A stretch of DNA of 61,883 nt from Fimenecus sp051881435 (GTDB lineage: Bacteria > Bacillota > Clostridia > Oscillospirales > Acutalibacteraceae), in assembly GCA_051881435.1 (NCBI GenBank), contig JBJEPW010000007.1, forward strand, positions 1 to 61,883, given 5' to 3'. The notes under the pieces are model-generated. The model made no database searches, was not told the origin of the DNA, and worked only from the letters and a program-made list of their open reading frames with translations. The translations under genes were made by a program, and so were the position numbers. Shown one piece after another: positions 48,638 to 56,593 of this stretch. The first letter of the stretch is position 1. Every line of letters begins with the position of its first letter.

Positions 48638-49645
48638 TTAAAGCATGAAAAGGCCTGTTTTTTTCATTGCCTTATTAAGTGTACGCTGTGCAAGATGGGC
48701 GGCTTTTTCCGCGCCCAGCTCTGCACACTCCAAAAGATACGCCTTATCTGCCATTAAACGCTTAAACTCCTCCTTAAAGGGACGAAGTTCACAGACTACT
48801 GCCTCGGCAACTGCTTGTTTAAAGTCGCCGTAGCCCTTGCCGTCAAATTCCGCTTCAATCTCGTCATAAGATTTGCCTGTACAGCAGGAATAAATGCCCA
48901 TAAGGTTATTTATGCCGTCCTTGCCCTCTGCGTATCTTACCTTTGCCTCGGAGTCTGTAACGGCGCTCTTAATCTTTTTGACTATTACATTATCCTCGTC
49001 AAGCATGGAGATAAAGCCCTTGGGGTTGGGGTCGGACTTGCTCATTTTCTGCATGGGGTCCTGAAGCGACATAACACGGGCTCCCACCTTGCCGATAAAG
49101 GGTTCGGGGAGTTTAAAGGTGTTGCCGTAAACTGTATTAAACCTTTCGGCAATATCACGGGTAATTTCAAGATGCTGTTTCTGGTCGGCTCCTATGGGGA
49201 CATAATCTGCCTGATACAAAAGGATATCCGCCGCCATCAATACAGGATATGTGAAAAGCCCCACATTGACATTTTCGGGATGCTTTTCGCTTTTATCCTT
49301 GAACTGCGTCATTCTTGCCGCCTCGCCGAACTGTGTGGAGCAATTGAGGATCCACGCAAGCTGTGCATGCTGAGGAACATGGCTTTGTATAAAAACTATG
49401 TTTTCCTCGGGGTCAAGACCAAGCGCCAAAAGGATTGCGTACATTTCAAGAGTCTGACGGCGCAACGCCTGGGGCTCGGGACGAACCGTAAGGGAATGTA
49501 AATCCGCAACGGCATAAAGGCAGTCATAATTTTTTGACATATTTTTCCAATTTTTCAGCGCACCAAGATAATTGCCCAAGGTGGGAGTTCCCGTGGGCTG
49601 AATTGCACTTAAAACTATTTTCTTTCTCTCTGCGGTGTTTTCCAT
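48638..49645 (-). CDS. trpS: Tryptophanyl-tRNA synthetase
   Basis: 335 aa from the ATG at 49645 (AAAGGTGAG 5 nt upstream). Class I signatures: SAIQPTGTPTLGNYLGAL (HIGH-like), LYQADYVPIGADQKQHLEITRDIA, and KMSKSDPN. It charges tRNA-Trp. No T-box element precedes it; the promoter lies at the end of the GH43 gene with only ~20 nt of leader. Confidence 0.95.
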   Translation of the reverse strand: MENTAERKKIVLSAIQPTGTPTLGNYLGALKNWKNMSKNYDCLYAVADLHSLTVRPEPQALRRQTLEMYAILLALGLDPEENIVFIQSHVPQHAQLAWILNCSTQFGEAARMTQFKDKSEKHPENVNVGLFTYPVLMAADILLYQADYVPIGADQKQHLEITRDIAERFNTVYGNTFKLPEPFIGKVGARVMSLQDPMQKMSKSDPNPKGFISMLDEDNVIVKKIKSAVTDSEAKVRYAEGKDGINNLMGIYSCCTGKSYDEIEAEFDGKGYGDFKQAVAEAVVCELRPFKEEFKRLMADKAYLLECAELGAEKAAHLAQRTLNKAMKKTGLFML

Positions 49646-49673
49646 ATATCTCACCTTTCTTTATATACAGTAT

Positions 49674-49702
49674 ATTAAACTATTTTTTGCCTGTTTTGTC
49701 AA
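49674..49702 (-). promoter_or_regulatory. trpS promoter overlapping the end of the GH43 gene
   Basis: TTGACA (49702-49697), 17-nt spacer, TTTAAT (49679-49674) on the minus strand, lying partly within the last codons of the upstream gene. Confidence 0.75.
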
Positions 49703-51185
49703 CTGCGGAAAACCGAAACGATGCTATCGTTCCCAGGCTCTTTTTCTCATCTGTATGAAACATTAAATACAGCGTATGTACTCCGCTGACTGCTTTTACG
49801 GGCGTACAATATTCTTTATATCGCCGCAAAAAGTCTGCCTGAACGGCAACGGTTCCGATAGGCGTGTTGTGTGGACTGTCTAAAATTATATCAATATATC
49901 CGCTGTGTTTTGCAGACACCAAAGCGGCAAAAGACAGGTTTTTTTCTCCTTTTCTGAAATCGAAATCCCTATATTCCACACAATTGCCGTCCCGAATATG
50001 GGAAAGCATGTGCAATCCCTTCTTGCTCCTCGTTAAATAACAGCCACTTGTAAAACCGTCCTGCCGCACACGGGTTGCATACACTGCCCCTATTGGCTGA
50101 TAGGGATTTAAAGGACCGCCGAAGCCGTGATTTGTCATTTGAACAAGATTTCCGTTTATATCCCCGATATGACCGTCTGCATTGAAATAAATTTTCTCAA
50201 CGCAAACTCTGCGCTGCATATCGCTGTTGTTAAAACCTCGATGATAAAACAGATACCATTGCCCGTTAATCTGACAAAATGAACCGTGATTATTGCCCGA
50301 CCGCAAGTCACATCCATCATTTTCCAATATATCTCCGCCAAATTTGTAGGGGCCTAACGGATTATCGGCTATTGCGTATGACATCATATGAACTCCCTTA
50401 CCGTGGTCAGAGGGGTAAAGGATGTAATATCTTCCGTTAATTTTTCTGATGGAAGCACCTTCATAAAAGCCAAATTCGTCATTTTCTCCTGTAAACAGAA
50501 CCCGCTCCGTATCTTTCTTTACAACAGTATAGAGTCCGTCTGTATCCTTTACCAATTCAGCGCCCAAAAGGCCTCGTGCATTAAATACAGGCCGTTGCCC
50601 CCATAACAAATATACTTTTTGATTTTCCCCCTCTCCCTCCACATACAGGGACGGGTCAATACTTGCGGTTTCACCGCCGTCATCATACAAAATCTTTTTT
50701 GCAGGGCTGAAAGGTCCCTCGGGATTTTTGCTTACAGCCATTCCCAGACACGGACCGCCTGCATTACAGGTTACAAGATAATACAAATCACCGATTTTGT
50801 TCACATCGGGCGCATACAATCTTGTGTTACACCAAGAAATACCGTCTGCCCTCTTGCCGTTCCAAATATATCCCTCACCTTTTCGCGATGCAAAGGACAC
50901 TCCGTGGTCTGTCCAGTTTTTTAAATCGTTTACGGGCGAAGAAAAAACCTTATATTTGTAGGAACACCATGTCTTTGAGCCGATTTCGTCTCGGGAACCA
51001 TATAAAAATACACGCTGTTCTCCGTTACTGTCGGTAAATACACGAGCCTCTACATCGGGAATTAACTCGTCAGGCGGTAAAATCGGATTGCCGCCCTGTC
51101 TTACATCAGATATTAGTTGTACCGCTTGTTTTTGAGTGAAAGTATTACTTTTCCTATAACTATGTAAAATCGGTTTTTTCAACAT
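49680..51185 (-). CDS. GH43-family glycoside hydrolase
   Basis: 501 aa, no signal peptide. Five-bladed propeller (~25-330) with the three GH43 carboxylates: general base Asp in IPDVEARVF, Asp in ASIDPSLYV, and Glu in GFYEGASI. The C-terminal ~130 residues form a beta-sandwich resembling a CBM6-type module (FLRRYKEYCTPVKAVSGVHTLYLMF). Family activities are arabinofuranosidase or xylosidase; specificity is not assignable. It is a single gene between the amino-acid transporter and trpS; its 5' flank 51186-51360 contains only a GC-rich hairpin. Confidence 0.85.
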   Translation of the reverse strand: MLKKPILHSYRKSNTFTQKQAVQLISDVRQGGNPILPPDELIPDVEARVFTDSNGEQRVFLYGSRDEIGSKTWCSYKYKVFSSPVNDLKNWTDHGVSFASRKGEGYIWNGKRADGISWCNTRLYAPDVNKIGDLYYLVTCNAGGPCLGMAVSKNPEGPFSPAKKILYDDGGETASIDPSLYVEGEGENQKVYLLWGQRPVFNARGLLGAELVKDTDGLYTVVKKDTERVLFTGENDEFGFYEGASIRKINGRYYILYPSDHGKGVHMMSYAIADNPLGPYKFGGDILENDGCDLRSGNNHGSFCQINGQWYLFYHRGFNNSDMQRRVCVEKIYFNADGHIGDINGNLVQMTNHGFGGPLNPYQPIGAVYATRVRQDGFTSGCYLTRSKKGLHMLSHIRDGNCVEYRDFDFRKGEKNLSFAALVSAKHSGYIDIILDSPHNTPIGTVAVQADFLRRYKEYCTPVKAVSGVHTLYLMFHTDEKKSLGTIASFRFSAVDKTGKK

Positions 51186-51277
51186 TATTACTCGCTTTCT
51201 TTTTTGGCTGTATGATAATCATAGCATAAAAACGATTACTCGGCAAGAATAATGAATCATATGTAAACTTGTCACGG

Positions 51278-51312
51278 CGGCGGGGAAATACCCCGCCGCA
51301 AATCTTTTTTAT
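51278..51312 (+). terminator. GC-rich hairpin with T-run in the intergenic region
   Basis: CGGCGGGG (51278-51285) / CCCCGCCG (51291-51298), followed rightward by CAAATCTTTTTT. The T-run is on the rightward strand although both flanking genes run leftward, so its use is unclear. Confidence 0.4.
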
Positions 51313-51360
51313 TTGCCCATATGACCGACAACGGTGAAAAAGTGAAAATACGCCGTAATA

Positions 51361-51528
51361 TCAATTTCCCGGCATATTGGGTTCGACTCCCCTCACCTTA
51401 TATGCCTCGGCAACAACTTTAAGCTGTTCCACAGTATTAAACTTTGCTCCCGACTCAACAACGGAAGTTTGGATATTTTTGGGAAGAGTATCGAAATACG
51501 CTTTAACCTCAGGTTTCATTTCGTTCAT
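51361..51528 (-). CDS. Small hypothetical protein (55 aa)
   Basis: Begins MNEMKPEVKAYFDTLPKN and ends RGVEPNMPGN; acidic/amphipathic, with no TM or Cys. Start at 51528 by length and AAAGGA upstream. It lies directly downstream of the ABC ATPase gene (about 90 nt) and may share its transcript. No family recognised; codon pattern and start context suggest a real gene. Confidence 0.55.
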   Translation of the reverse strand: MNEMKPEVKAYFDTLPKNIQTSVVESGAKFNTVEQLKVVAEAYKVRGVEPNMPGN

Positions 51529-51616
51529 AAAAATCACTTTCCTTTCGAAATTGGGCGAAAAAATATCGCCCTGCAAGTATTTTTTGCAAAGCGATACACA
51601 ATTATACATTTTCCTA

Positions 51617-52384
51617 TTACAAAACCTTTGAGAGGAAGTCTTTAAGTCTTGGATTTTGGGGATTTTCAAAGAATTCATTGGGAGTGGCCTCCTCAATAAT
51701 TCTGCCCTCGTCCATAAATATAACTCTTGTTCCCACCTCACGGGCAAAGCCCATCTCGTGAGTTACAACGACCATTGTCATACCGTCTGAAGCCAGTTCT
51801 TTCATAAGTTCGAGAACTTCTCCTACCATTTCGGGGTCAAGAGCTGAGGTCGGCTCATCAAACAAAATTACATCAGGATTCATTGCCAGCGAACGGACAA
51901 TGGCAACACGCTGTTTCTGTCCGCCTGAAAGTTGTGAGGGATAAGAATCTGCTTTTTCCTCAAGGCCTATTCTTTTGAGAAGTTTCATTGCCTCTTCTTT
52001 TTTCTGTGCTTTAATCTCTTTAGCAGATTTTCTTTCGCTTCGTTTCAACTTTTTATTCTCTTTTTTTGCAACAATAACAGGCGAAAGCATAATATTCTCA
52101 AGGACAGTCTTGTTATTGAAAAGATTAAAGTGCTGAAACACCATACCCATTTTCTGGCGGTGAATATTTATATCCACCTTCATATCCGTTATATCAACAC
52201 CGTGGTATAAAATTCTGCCGGATGTTGGGTCTTCCATACAGTTAAGGCATCTTAAAAATGTACTTTTACCTGAGCCTGAAGGTCCTATAACAACAACCTT
52301 GTCTCCCTGGTTAATTGTAATATCAATCCCTTTTAAGACTTCATTTTCGCCGAATGACTTATGTAAATCAATGACTTCTATCAC
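51617..52384 (-). CDS. Polar amino-acid ABC transporter ATP-binding protein (GlnQ/HisP type)
   Basis: 255 aa. Walker A GPSGSGKST, Q-loop VFQHFNLF, signature LSGGQKQR, Walker B VILFDEPTSALD and switch His in VVTHEMGFA. A Lys-rich insertion of about 25 residues (KKENKKLKRSERKSAKEIKA, ~100-125) lies before the signature region and is longer than in GlnQ. It energises uptake with the permease and binding protein encoded just upstream; it overlaps the permease by 17 nt. Confidence 0.92.
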   Translation of the reverse strand: MIEVIDLHKSFGENEVLKGIDITINQGDKVVVIGPSGSGKSTFLRCLNCMEDPTSGRILYHGVDITDMKVDINIHRQKMGMVFQHFNLFNNKTVLENIMLSPVIVAKKENKKLKRSERKSAKEIKAQKKEEAMKLLKRIGLEEKADSYPSQLSGGQKQRVAIVRSLAMNPDVILFDEPTSALDPEMVGEVLELMKELASDGMTMVVVTHEMGFAREVGTRVIFMDEGRIIEEATPNEFFENPQNPRLKDFLSKVL

Positions 52385-53078
52385 TCTTTTTCAGACTCCT
52401 TTCGGTGATTTTTATCATAGCGGTAACAATAAGAACGAGCACAATATAGATTGCCGCCATTACAAGATACGGTATCATAAATTCGTAGTTGTTTGTACCT
52501 ATATACTTAAACGCAACATAAAGGTCAGTAGCACCTACGAAGCTTACAATTGATGTGTCTTTTATGAGCGCGATAAACTCATTTCCTAAAGTAGGTAAAA
52601 TATTCTTAACTGCCTGCGGAACTACAATTCTAACCATGGTTGAAAAGTAGCTCATACCAACAGACCGTCCGCCTTCCATTTGTCCCGGATCAACTGAATT
52701 GATACCGCCACGCATTATTTCCGATACATAAGCGCCGCTGTTCATACCGTAGATTATTATGCAAGATGCGAGTGCAGTTAATTGAAGTCCTAACAAAGGG
52801 CGAATTACATAATATCCCACCAAAAGCTGAACTACTAACGGTGTTCCTCTAAAAAAAGCAACATAAACTTGGCAAATCTTATCAAGCACTTTATTGATAA
52901 ATCTATACTTTGGCATCACTTCAATTGAAGCAATAATCATACCGATTAGAATTCCGATAACAAGGCCTAAAACAGCTATCAAAAGCGTATTTTGTAAGCC
53001 TTCAAGTGCCATATGATATCCGCCGTTATCTATGAAAGCTTTTGTAAAAGCATTCCATTTTACTTGAAAATTACCCAT
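52368..53078 (-). CDS. Polar amino-acid ABC transporter permease
   Basis: 236 aa with five membrane segments. The HisMQ/GlnP fold has GLQNTLLIAVLGLVIGILIG and the EAA loop EGGRSVGMSYFSTMVRIVVPQAVKNILP that contacts the ATPase. Single permease gene, so presumably a homodimer. The gap to the binding-protein gene contains a 10-bp GC-rich hairpin likely to make the upstream transcript more abundant. Confidence 0.9.
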   Translation of the reverse strand: MGNFQVKWNAFTKAFIDNGGYHMALEGLQNTLLIAVLGLVIGILIGMIIASIEVMPKYRFINKVLDKICQVYVAFFRGTPLVVQLLVGYYVIRPLLGLQLTALASCIIIYGMNSGAYVSEIMRGGINSVDPGQMEGGRSVGMSYFSTMVRIVVPQAVKNILPTLGNEFIALIKDTSIVSFVGATDLYVAFKYIGTNNYEFMIPYLVMAAIYIVLVLIVTAMIKITERSLKKSDRSH

Positions 53079-53109
53079 TAAAATATCTTCCTTTAATAGT
53101 CATAAGTAG

Positions 53110-53135
53110 CCCCCGTTTGCTTTAACAAACGGGGG
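53110..53135 (-). other. Intercistronic hairpin between binding protein and permease
   Basis: CCCCCGTTTG (53110-53119) / CAAACGGGGG (53126-53135), 10-bp perfect stem without U-tract. Such hairpins commonly protect the upstream binding-protein mRNA. Confidence 0.6.
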
Positions 53136-53159
53136 ATTGCTGTTTGCTATAAAACAATA

Positions 53160-54017
53160 TTACTGCATGCTGTTAATTGCTTTTGTAATACAAGCTGCGG
53201 GTGCCTCATCAATAATAACATAATCAACGTCACCGTTAAGCATTGCATTTACTGCGAGAGAGCCATTGGTATAACCGACAGACTTAGCTTTTAAGCCAGC
53301 AAAACCAAAGCCCTCGTCACCATCAACATAAGCATGACCGGTTGTACCTGTCTGAACGCCGATTTTTACACTTTCATCAAATGAATTGAGAATTTTTTCA
53401 ACATCTTCTACTGTTTTGCAATCAGCAAATTTTGTATCATTGCTCTTAACAATAAGTTTCTGAGCTGCATTATAGTATGTATCCGAGAAGCTTACAAGTT
53501 TTGCACGTTCAGGATTAACCGTGATACCGGCCATACCAATATCTGCACCGTTTGTACTAAGTGTTGAGAAAATGGCATCAAAGTCAATAGTTTTTATAAC
53601 AAGTTCTTTCCCAAGATAATCGGCAAGCATTTTTGCTAACTCCATATCAATACCAAGGAACTTGTCACCCGATGTATACTCAAAGGGTTCAAAGCCAGGC
53701 TCTGTAACAACAACTAATTGATCCTTTGATTTATCTTCAACCGCAGATGTAATCTCAACAGGCGTACCGTCCCCAAAATAGTGGCTGATGACCTCATCAA
53801 ACTTACCGTTTGATTTAATCTCTGCTAAAAATGTGTTTACCGATTTAAGAAGTTCCGTATTGTTAGGATTTACTGCGAATGCGTACTCTTCGCTTGTCAA
53901 CTGAATGTCAACAACTTGTGCTGTTACCTTTTCTTCCTTTTTACCGCAAGCCGCAAAGCAACCGATAACAAGGACGAGCGCTAAAACAACTGAAAGTATT
54001 TTAATTGATTTTTTCAT
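53160..54017 (-). CDS. Amino-acid ABC transporter solute-binding lipoprotein, apparently circularly permuted
   Basis: 285 aa from the ATG at 54017 (AAGGAG 10 nt upstream; ATG 54026 is too close). Lipobox FAAC gives Cys24. In family 3 binding proteins the order is VVVTEPGFEPFEY...GIDMELAKML...TVNPERAK...FSDTYYNAAQ...GVQTGTTG...DYVIIDEAPAA, then a tail of the type LTSEEYAFAVN..ELLKSVNTFLAEIKSNGKFDEVISHYFG. Here that tail comes first (residues ~35-82), directly after the lipobox, and the protein ends at IDEAPAACITKAINSMQ with no tail. All elements are present once, so this reads as a circular permutation, not a truncation. Confidence 0.85.
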   Translation of the reverse strand: MKKSIKILSVVLALVLVIGCFAACGKKEEKVTAQVVDIQLTSEEYAFAVNPNNTELLKSVNTFLAEIKSNGKFDEVISHYFGDGTPVEITSAVEDKSKDQLVVVTEPGFEPFEYTSGDKFLGIDMELAKMLADYLGKELVIKTIDFDAIFSTLSTNGADIGMAGITVNPERAKLVSFSDTYYNAAQKLIVKSNDTKFADCKTVEDVEKILNSFDESVKIGVQTGTTGHAYVDGDEGFGFAGLKAKSVGYTNGSLAVNAMLNGDVDYVIIDEAPAACITKAINSMQ

Positions 54018-54059
54018 TTTAGTCATACTCCTTTTTGAAATATTATTTGAATGCCACTA

Positions 54060-54088
54060 ATTATACATCCCTCTTTCACAAAAATCAA
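54060..54088 (-). promoter_or_regulatory. Promoter of the amino-acid transporter operon
   Basis: TTGATT (54088-54083), 17-nt spacer, TATAAT (54065-54060), about 43 nt upstream of the start codon. Confidence 0.75.
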
Positions 54089-54127
54089 GTGTTTATACAA
54101 CTTTTTTTGCAAAATTTCCGAAATATA

Positions 54128-54163
54128 TGAATTTTTATTCATTATGCAGTGCATAAATGTATA
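54128..54163. promoter_or_regulatory. ARG-box-like pair upstream of the transporter promoter
   Basis: TGAATTTTTATTCA (54128-54141) is a perfect match to the ArgR/AhrC half-pair TGAAT-WWWW-ATTCA. A weaker second box TGCATAAATGTATA (54150-54163) is centred 22 bp away, near the two-turn spacing of ARG-box pairs. It lies 40-75 bp upstream of the -35. It suggests arginine-responsive control. Confidence 0.5.
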
Positions 54164-54168
54164 AAATT

Positions 54169-54414
54169 TCATTCATATATATTTTTATGACGGCAATACT
54201 GCCTTTTTTCCCCGGAAATATCGTAATACGATGTAAGCTGCTTGCCGATTATGCGGGTATCTCTTTCCATTTCACGAAGCACGGTGATTTTACTGTTCAT
54301 TTCATAAAGTCTTATTCCGCTCAAATTTCTCATTTGGGCAGAATAACCCGATATGAGCGTATGAAGCTCCTCTGCCTGACGGAGATATTCCTCACCCAAC
54401 TGATATAAAGTCAT
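54169..54414 (-). CDS. Small coiled-coil protein under predicted LexA control
   Basis: 81 aa from the ATG at 54414 (GGGAGG 5 nt upstream). Sequence starts MTLYQLGEEYLRQAEELHTL and is helical, with heptad-like spacing through about residue 65 (MNSKITVLREMERDTRIIGKQL), then a basic tail. No TM, no LysM, no Cys pair; I do not recognise the family. The promoter TTGCAA-17-TATTAT is followed at once by a GAAC-N4-GTTC SOS box, so it is likely induced by DNA damage. Confidence 0.7.
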   Translation of the reverse strand: MTLYQLGEEYLRQAEELHTLISGYSAQMRNLSGIRLYEMNSKITVLREMERDTRIIGKQLTSYYDISGEKRQYCRHKNIYE

Positions 54415-54433
54415 TTCTGCCTCCCTTCTGTAC

Positions 54434-54447
54434 CGAACATTTGTTCT
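54434..54447 (-). promoter_or_regulatory. LexA operator (SOS box) of the 81-aa gene
   Basis: CGAACATTTGTTCT on the plus strand has the classical GAAC-N4-GTTC core (54435-54446) and shares AACAAATGTT (minus strand) with the lexA operator. It begins about 10 bp downstream of the -10, over the start site. Confidence 0.75.
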
Positions 54448-54457
54448 GTACAAACAT

Positions 54458-54486
54458 ATAATATCACCGCAAAAATGACTTTGCAA
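54458..54486 (-). promoter_or_regulatory. Promoter of the 81-aa SOS gene
   Basis: TTGCAA (54486-54481), 17-nt spacer, TATTAT (54463-54458). Confidence 0.7.
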
Positions 54487-54535
54487 TAGAGAAAACAAAA
54501 AATCTGTCCGAAATTTGGGACAGATTTTTCAAATT

Positions 54536-54787
54536 TTATTTATCTTTGTACTCTTCGTATGTTTTGTTGCGTTTTTCAACTCTTTTTTCGCGGATTTTTT
54601 CAAATGCGATTTCCGACGCAATAAAAAGTATCACAACGAGCACCGCAAAGAAAATTCTTATGGGTGTAATTGTTGGCGTTAGGGGATACCGTATTTCGCC
54701 GTTTTCTGCAAAAGCCGTAACGCAAAAAGAGAAGCAAAGCAGAAATGATATTATTCCAGTTTTTACATTTTTTAAAATCCGTTTCAT
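54536..54787 (-). CDS. Small secreted/membrane protein, unknown
   Basis: 83 aa. A cleavable-looking signal peptide (GIISFLLCFSFCVTAFAENG) leaves a short external segment, one TM (about 43-60, IRIFFAVLVVILFIASEIAF), and a basic cytoplasmic tail (KIREKRVEKRNKTYEEYKDK). No family recognised. It lies 21 nt after the aspS-side stop boundary, upstream of aspS in the same orientation (aspS starts further right, at 56593), so it is actually the gene downstream of aspS in that operon. Confidence 0.6.
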   Translation of the reverse strand: MKRILKNVKTGIISFLLCFSFCVTAFAENGEIRYPLTPTITPIRIFFAVLVVILFIASEIAFEKIREKRVEKRNKTYEEYKDK

Positions 54788-54808
54788 ATTATACTCCCTA
54801 TAAGACAG

Positions 54809-56593
54809 TTATTTTCCCTCGGAGATAACGGCTATTCCCAGCTCTTTAAGCTGAACATCATCAACGGGAGCAGGACACTCTGTCATAGGCTCCGATGCAT
54901 TCTGAAGCTTGGGGAATGCCACAACATCGCGGAGAGAATCGGCGCCTATCATCTGCATTACAAGGCGGTCAAGACCTATGCCCATTCCGCCGTGAGGAGG
55001 AGGACCGAATTTGAAAGCGTCGGTTAAGAAGCCGAACTTCTCATAAGCCTCTTCATCGGAAAGACCGAGGAGTGTGAACATTCTTTTTTGAAGAACAGGG
55101 TCGGTAATACGGATTGAACCGCTGGAAAGCTCAACGCCGTTAAGAACAAGGTCGTATGCCTTTGCTCTGACAGACGCTTTGTCCGTTTCAAGATAGGGCA
55201 GGCACTCGTCAAGGGGAGCTGTAAAGGGATGGTGCATTGCAACAAAGGTTTGTGCCTCCTCGTCCCACTCAAAGAAGGGGAACTCGGTAATCCAAAGAAG
55301 ATTGTATTTATCCGTGGGAATAATATCAAGCTTCTTTGCAACCTCCTGACGGAGTGCGCCGAGGGTTGTAAGCACATGGTTTTTGTTTGTATCTGCAACT
55401 ATAAGTACAACATCGTTTGTCTCAGCGCCTGACTTTTCGAGAATTGCGCCCATCTCGTCCTCTGTAAGGAATTTTGCAAAGGAGGAGGCTGTGCCGTCGG
55501 GCATAAGGCGTACAAATGCAAGACCTTTTGCGCCGATACCCTTTACAAATTCCGTAAGCTTGTCAATTTCTTTTCTCGTGAGAACGGAAACGGCATTTTT
55601 TGCGGTAATGGAGTAAACAGCGCCGCCGCCCTGAACGGCAGAGCTGAACACGCCGAAGCCGCAGTTAGCCACGATTTCGCTTAAATCAACAAGCTCCATA
55701 CCGTAGCGTGTGTCGGGCTTATCGGAACCGTAACGCTCCATTGCCTCTTTATAGGTAAGACGGGGCAGAGGAAGCTCGATATCAACGCCGATTGCGTCTT
55801 TGAAAACGCGCTTGATGTAGCCCTCGCCCATGCTCATAACATCGTCAACATCAACAAAGGACATTTCAAGGTCAATCTGTGTAAATTCAGGCTGACGATC
55901 CGCACGCAAATCCTCATCACGGAAGCAGCGTGCAATCTGCATATAACGGTCAAAGCCCGCTACCATTGAAAGCTGTTTATAGAGCTGGGGAGATTGAGGC
56001 AGAGCGTAAAATCCGCCGTGATGCAGTCTTGACGGAACAAGAAAGTCTCTTGCTCCCTCGGGTGTGGAACGGATAAGCATAGGTGTTTCAATCTCGATAA
56101 ATCCGTTTTCGTCAAAGTAATCACGGGTAATTTTCGCAATTTTATGACGGAGCAGAATATTTTTCTGTAAATCGGGACGGCGCAGGTCAAGGTAACGGTA
56201 TTTAAGGCGTGTTACCTCTGAGGTCTGGCAGTTCTCAACAATCTCAAAGGGGGGAGTCTCGCTCACACCGAGAACACGCAAATCCTGAACCTCAACTTCC
56301 ACATCACCTGTGGGAATATCCTTGTTTTTTGAGGCTCTTTCACGGACAACGCCTTTTGCCATAAGCACATATTCGCTTCTTGCCGAAAATGCTTTGTCAA
56401 AAATCGCTTTATCCGTGTTTTCATCAAATGCCAACTGAACAATTCCCGTTCTGTCACGCAAATCTATGAAAATCAATGCGCCCAAATCTCTTTGGCGCTG
56501 TACCCAACCGCAAACGGTAACCTCTTTGCCTATATCAGCGGCTGTAAGAGTACCGCAGTAATTTGTTCTTTTTAATCCGTTCATATTATCCAT
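54809..56593 (-). CDS. aspS: Aspartyl-tRNA synthetase, bacterial type
   Basis: 594 aa. OB-fold anticodon-binding domain (~10-105, VTVCGWVQRQRDLGALIFIDLRDRTGIVQL), class II core with FIEIETPMLIRSTPEGARDFLVPSR, CFRDEDLRADRQPEFTQID (motif 2), a bacterial GAD insert (~300-410), and motif 3 GMGIGLDRLVM. It charges tRNA-Asp. The ATG overlaps the hisS stop by one base (TGATG). Confidence 0.95.
   Translation of the reverse strand: MDNMNGLKRTNYCGTLTAADIGKEVTVCGWVQRQRDLGALIFIDLRDRTGIVQLAFDENTDKAIFDKAFSARSEYVLMAKGVVRERASKNKDIPTGDVEVEVQDLRVLGVSETPPFEIVENCQTSEVTRLKYRYLDLRRPDLQKNILLRHKIAKITRDYFDENGFIEIETPMLIRSTPEGARDFLVPSRLHHGGFYALPQSPQLYKQLSMVAGFDRYMQIARCFRDEDLRADRQPEFTQIDLEMSFVDVDDVMSMGEGYIKRVFKDAIGVDIELPLPRLTYKEAMERYGSDKPDTRYGMELVDLSEIVANCGFGVFSSAVQGGGAVYSITAKNAVSVLTRKEIDKLTEFVKGIGAKGLAFVRLMPDGTASSFAKFLTEDEMGAILEKSGAETNDVVLIVADTNKNHVLTTLGALRQEVAKKLDIIPTDKYNLLWITEFPFFEWDEEAQTFVAMHHPFTAPLDECLPYLETDKASVRAKAYDLVLNGVELSSGSIRITDPVLQKRMFTLLGLSDEEAYEKFGFLTDAFKFGPPPHGGMGIGLDRLVMQMIGADSLRDVVAFPKLQNASEPMTECPAPVDDVQLKELGIAVISEGK

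Noticed and set aside
49646..49680. T-box or trp attenuator before trpS
   Set aside because: The leader is only about 20-30 nt and overlaps the GH43 stop region; there is no room for either and no AGGGTGG motif.
51376..51400. tRNA T-arm-like sequence GGGTTCGACTCCC
   Set aside because: No cloverleaf or acceptor stem can be built around it, and it encodes the C-terminal RGVEPNMPGN of the 55-aa protein on the other strand.
53101..53160. Leftover C-terminal tail of the binding protein downstream of its stop
   Set aside because: The 80-bp gap before the permease holds only a hairpin; no frameshifted copy of the missing tail is there, which supports permutation over a recent frameshift.
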